From Kriegella sp963975415 (lineage in GTDB: Bacteria > Bacteroidota > Bacteroidia > Flavobacteriales > Flavobacteriaceae), in contig NZ_CAXBGN010000006.1 in NCBI RefSeq assembly GCF_963975415.1, forward strand, positions 124,001 through 188,000: a stretch of DNA of 64,000 nt, given 5' to 3'. The position numbers and the translations under genes are program-made. A model generated the notes under the pieces. It was not told where the DNA came from. It saw only the letters and a program-made list of their open reading frames with translations, and made no database searches. This document shows, in pieces, positions 62,157 through 64,000 of this stretch (the stretch's first letter is position 1; each line of letters starts with the position of its first letter).

Positions 62157-64000
62157 TCAGGGATTCTCTTTTTCAACGTGGTACATCATTTCCTGATATC
62201 CTATACGGCCATCCTCGGAAATTGCCGTTACAATAATCGCGTATTCACCAGTGACATCACCATTGTAAAAGCGTGCTGAAGCCTTTCCGTTTTCACTAGT
62301 ACGTAAGCTGGGAATCCAATGTATCACAGATCTTAGATCGGGTTCTTGACTATCGGGAAGAACCGGCCTGTTGTATTTCGGGGCATAGAATTCTTTTTCT
62401 GGAGCGAATACGTCAACTGTGGCATGTAGTCTTCCGGGCGGCGCCTTGGCCCTGCCATGAATACCCACGCCACCTTTGGTGTATATCGAAATAATATGCC
62501 CAAGACTAGGCGCTTCCAAGGGGTCGGTCTCAGGAAATACCGTCAAATATTGTTTTTTAAAAAACTTGGCATATTTGATGAGTTCAACATCTTCGATAAT
62601 TCCGGGCGGCATATTGGGTACAAATTCATATTGCTCCTTTGTGAGTAATTGCCCATCTACGACCAATAATGTAGGTTCGCCACGGCCACCTTTAATATGT
62701 GCCAACATGAATCCATCGGAAAACCGTTCAATTTCTACTTGATCCCCATAATTGAATAAAAGGATGCTGTAAAGTCCGTACGACCAATTCTTTTCTTGCT
62801 TTCGTAAGGTTTCTCCCCTAATAATCACGTCAGGCTGACCGAATTCATTATAGGCCTTTTTTCGTTCAGGAGTCAATAGGTAATCGGTTACTACAACTTC
62901 TTCCAACAGGGTGACTCCCTGAAGCGAATCAAATATCGCTTTTGTTTCATCACGTTTTGCTTTGGCCGCTATCACTGCGCTCTCAACCTTGTTCGGTTTT
63001 CTCAAGAAAGGTTTTACTTCATAATTCACTTGAGGCGTTCTTATTGAGTCTATCGACAGGCGATAATTGGTTTTCTTGCCTTCAGCACTGCTAGCGCTGA
63101 GTAAAATCTTCATTTTTTGTTCGTAATTATCTTCCAATAAAAAACTGAATTTCCCCAAGCTATCCGTCTGCTGGTTGTAAAAGGATGTTTTCTCGCCAAA
63201 AGTCACCATTGTTATATTAATGTCTTTCAAGCTTTTTTCTTTGCTGGAAGCCTTGTGTATGTTGCCCTTGACAGTAAGGCCCGGATGTGGCCAGAAAAAA
63301 GTTCTGCCTTGCCGTTTTACGGGATATTTATAGTTTCTCCACCCTTGGGTCAGCAAGAGGGCATCCAAGTCGTTGAACTTATTATGATTCTCTTTGCTAA
63401 AATAGGTAGCGGGTTCTTCAATTTTGCCTTTCAGCTCTGAATTCAGTAGAAAGTAAGAGCGTATGTTTCCCGCAGTACCTGGGGCCCAATGGTCTTTTTT
63501 AATCACGATAATAGACAAATCGGTATTCTTTGGTTGGGGTATGGTACTGCTTCCTGAAACTTGAATGTTCAATTTGGCTTCTTCCCTTCTGCCGTAAAGA
63601 GTTTTATTTGTTTCTAAGGCCAGATTTAACCTATCCTTTTCCGATTCATTAAAGTATAATCTTTCCGCCACGGCATTTTTATTGCTGTCCATTAAGGTGA
63701 AAGCGATAATCCCTTCCGGTAAATCGACGGAGGGCAATTCGGAAATCAAATATCCTGCCCGTAACGGACCTTCTATCAAATAATAATCCGTTCCCCTGCA
63801 ACTGGCTTTTACATAAACCCGATCTTTAAGGTCGTTAGAAGCTACATTGATTCGTATTTTATCTCCAGCTTTGACTACGGAAAGAATACTGCCTTTGGAA
63901 ACTGCTTCGGGCAAGGGAATCATAAATGAGGAATCTTTGTTTTTTCCTAAGAAAATTTTTGCCTGATAGTTCTCGGTGCTATCCGCTTTCAAAGAAAAGC
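62157..64000 (-). CDS. Large MG2/TonB-plug-like surface protein, C-terminal part
   Basis: The frame is open to the right edge, so this is the last ~614 residues of a longer protein. Visible parts are an Ig/MG2-like beta domain (KTLYGRREEAKLNIQVSGSS), a carboxypeptidase-regulatory-like beta-sandwich (VKGNIHKASSKEKSLKDINI followed by TDSLGKFSFLL), then a region like a TonB-receptor plug (EEVVVTDYL, LLVVDGQLL, PNMPPGIIEDVELIK). The tail ends SENGKASARFYNGDVTGEYAIIV, a macroglobulin-like strand pattern. Such proteins are common in Bacteroidota and of unknown function; they are likely outer-membrane or periplasmic. The export signal would be in the missing N-terminus. An apparent start at 63992 is a TTG inside the gene. 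Confidence 0.72.
   Translation of the reverse strand, partial: FSLKADSTENYQAKIFLGKNKDSSFMIPLPEAVSKGSILSVVKAGDKIRINVASNDLKDRVYVKASCRGTDYYLIEGPLRAGYLISELPSVDLPEGIIAFTLMDSNKNAVAERLYFNESEKDRLNLALETNKTLYGRREEAKLNIQVSGSSTIPQPKNTDLSIIVIKKDHWAPGTAGNIRSYFLLNSELKGKIEEPATYFSKENHNKFNDLDALLLTQGWRNYKYPVKRQGRTFFWPHPGLTVKGNIHKASSKEKSLKDINITMVTFGEKTSFYNQQTDSLGKFSFLLEDNYEQKMKILLSASSAEGKKTNYRLSIDSIRTPQVNYEVKPFLRKPNKVESAVIAAKAKRDETKAIFDSLQGVTLLEEVVVTDYLLTPERKKAYNEFGQPDVIIRGETLRKQEKNWSYGLYSILLFNYGDQVEIERFSDGFMLAHIKGGRGEPTLLVVDGQLLTKEQYEFVPNMPPGIIEDVELIKYAKFFKKQYLTVFPETDPLEAPSLGHIISIYTKGGVGIHGRAKAPPGRLHATVDVFAPEKEFYAPKYNRPVLPDSQEPDLRSVIHWIPSLRTSENGKASARFYNGDVTGEYAIIVTAISEDGRIGYQEMMYHVEKENP

Noticed and set aside
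61953..62279. 108-codon plus-strand frame after murI
   Set aside because: It runs into the opposite-strand coding sequence of the MG2-like gene and shows no recognisable features.
1..64000. CRISPR arrays, insertion sequences, prophage genes
   Set aside because: No regularly spaced repeats, transposase or phage structural genes were seen on either strand.

Overview
The window looks like chromosomal DNA of a marine Flavobacteriaceae-type Bacteroidota. The basis is a SusC/SusD pair, gliding-motility and type IX secretion genes (gldJ, porV, a type B sorting-domain adhesin), PafA-type phosphatase, an E1-alpha/E2 pyruvate dehydrogenase pair without E1-beta beside it, and several promoters of the Bacteroidota form TTG/TTTG-N(about 19)-TAnnTTTG. 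No phage, transposase, integrase or CRISPR array was seen.

Region 1 (1-24.1 kb) is a sugar-utilisation locus that reads as a sulfated-fucan or fucose system. It holds a SusC C-terminus, SusD, a formylglycine sulfatase, and then a four-gene run: L-fuconate dehydratase, SDR dehydrogenase, FAH-family hydrolase and FMN-dependent L-lactate dehydrogenase. Together these match the non-phosphorylative L-fucose route ending in pyruvate plus L-lactate. Convergent with this run is a 12.3-kb gene for a 4,106-residue secreted SprB-like adhesin. Upstream of the adhesin, on the same strand, is a probable GH95-like lipoprotein glycosidase. A 75-nt imperfect hairpin and two candidate promoters lie between the sulfatase and fuconate dehydratase genes.

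Region 2 (24.5-36.6 kb) holds a small bPH-domain gene and then a minus-strand cluster lying between two tRNA-Val genes (anticodons TAC and GAC). The cluster has two tandem diheme 'planctomycete cytochrome' lipoproteins (PSCyt1-DUF1549-LamG-DUF1553), a Tat-exported DUF1501 protein, a membrane protein joining a DUF2231-like domain, a cytochrome c motif and leucine-rich repeats, and a PfkB-type kinase. The biochemical job of this set is not known to me. It is the best candidate in the window for an undescribed system.

Region 3 (36.8-47.8 kb) holds a CusA/CusB-type metal efflux pair without an outer-membrane partner, murF, gldJ, porV and cdd. porU, which I recall lying between gldJ and porV in Flavobacterium johnsoniae, is absent here.

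Region 4 (47.9-64 kb) is mostly housekeeping: pdhA-pdhC, an M28 peptidase with an SDR, an AI-2E family permease, a VOC protein, a SprT-like protein, a GDP-mannose pyrophosphorylase followed by a DUF389 membrane protein, an MlaE/MlaF-like ABC pair, PafA-like phosphatase with glutamate racemase, and the C-terminal part of a large MG2/TonB-plug-like protein cut by the window end. All function assignments rest on motif and family recognition by eye; no database search was run.
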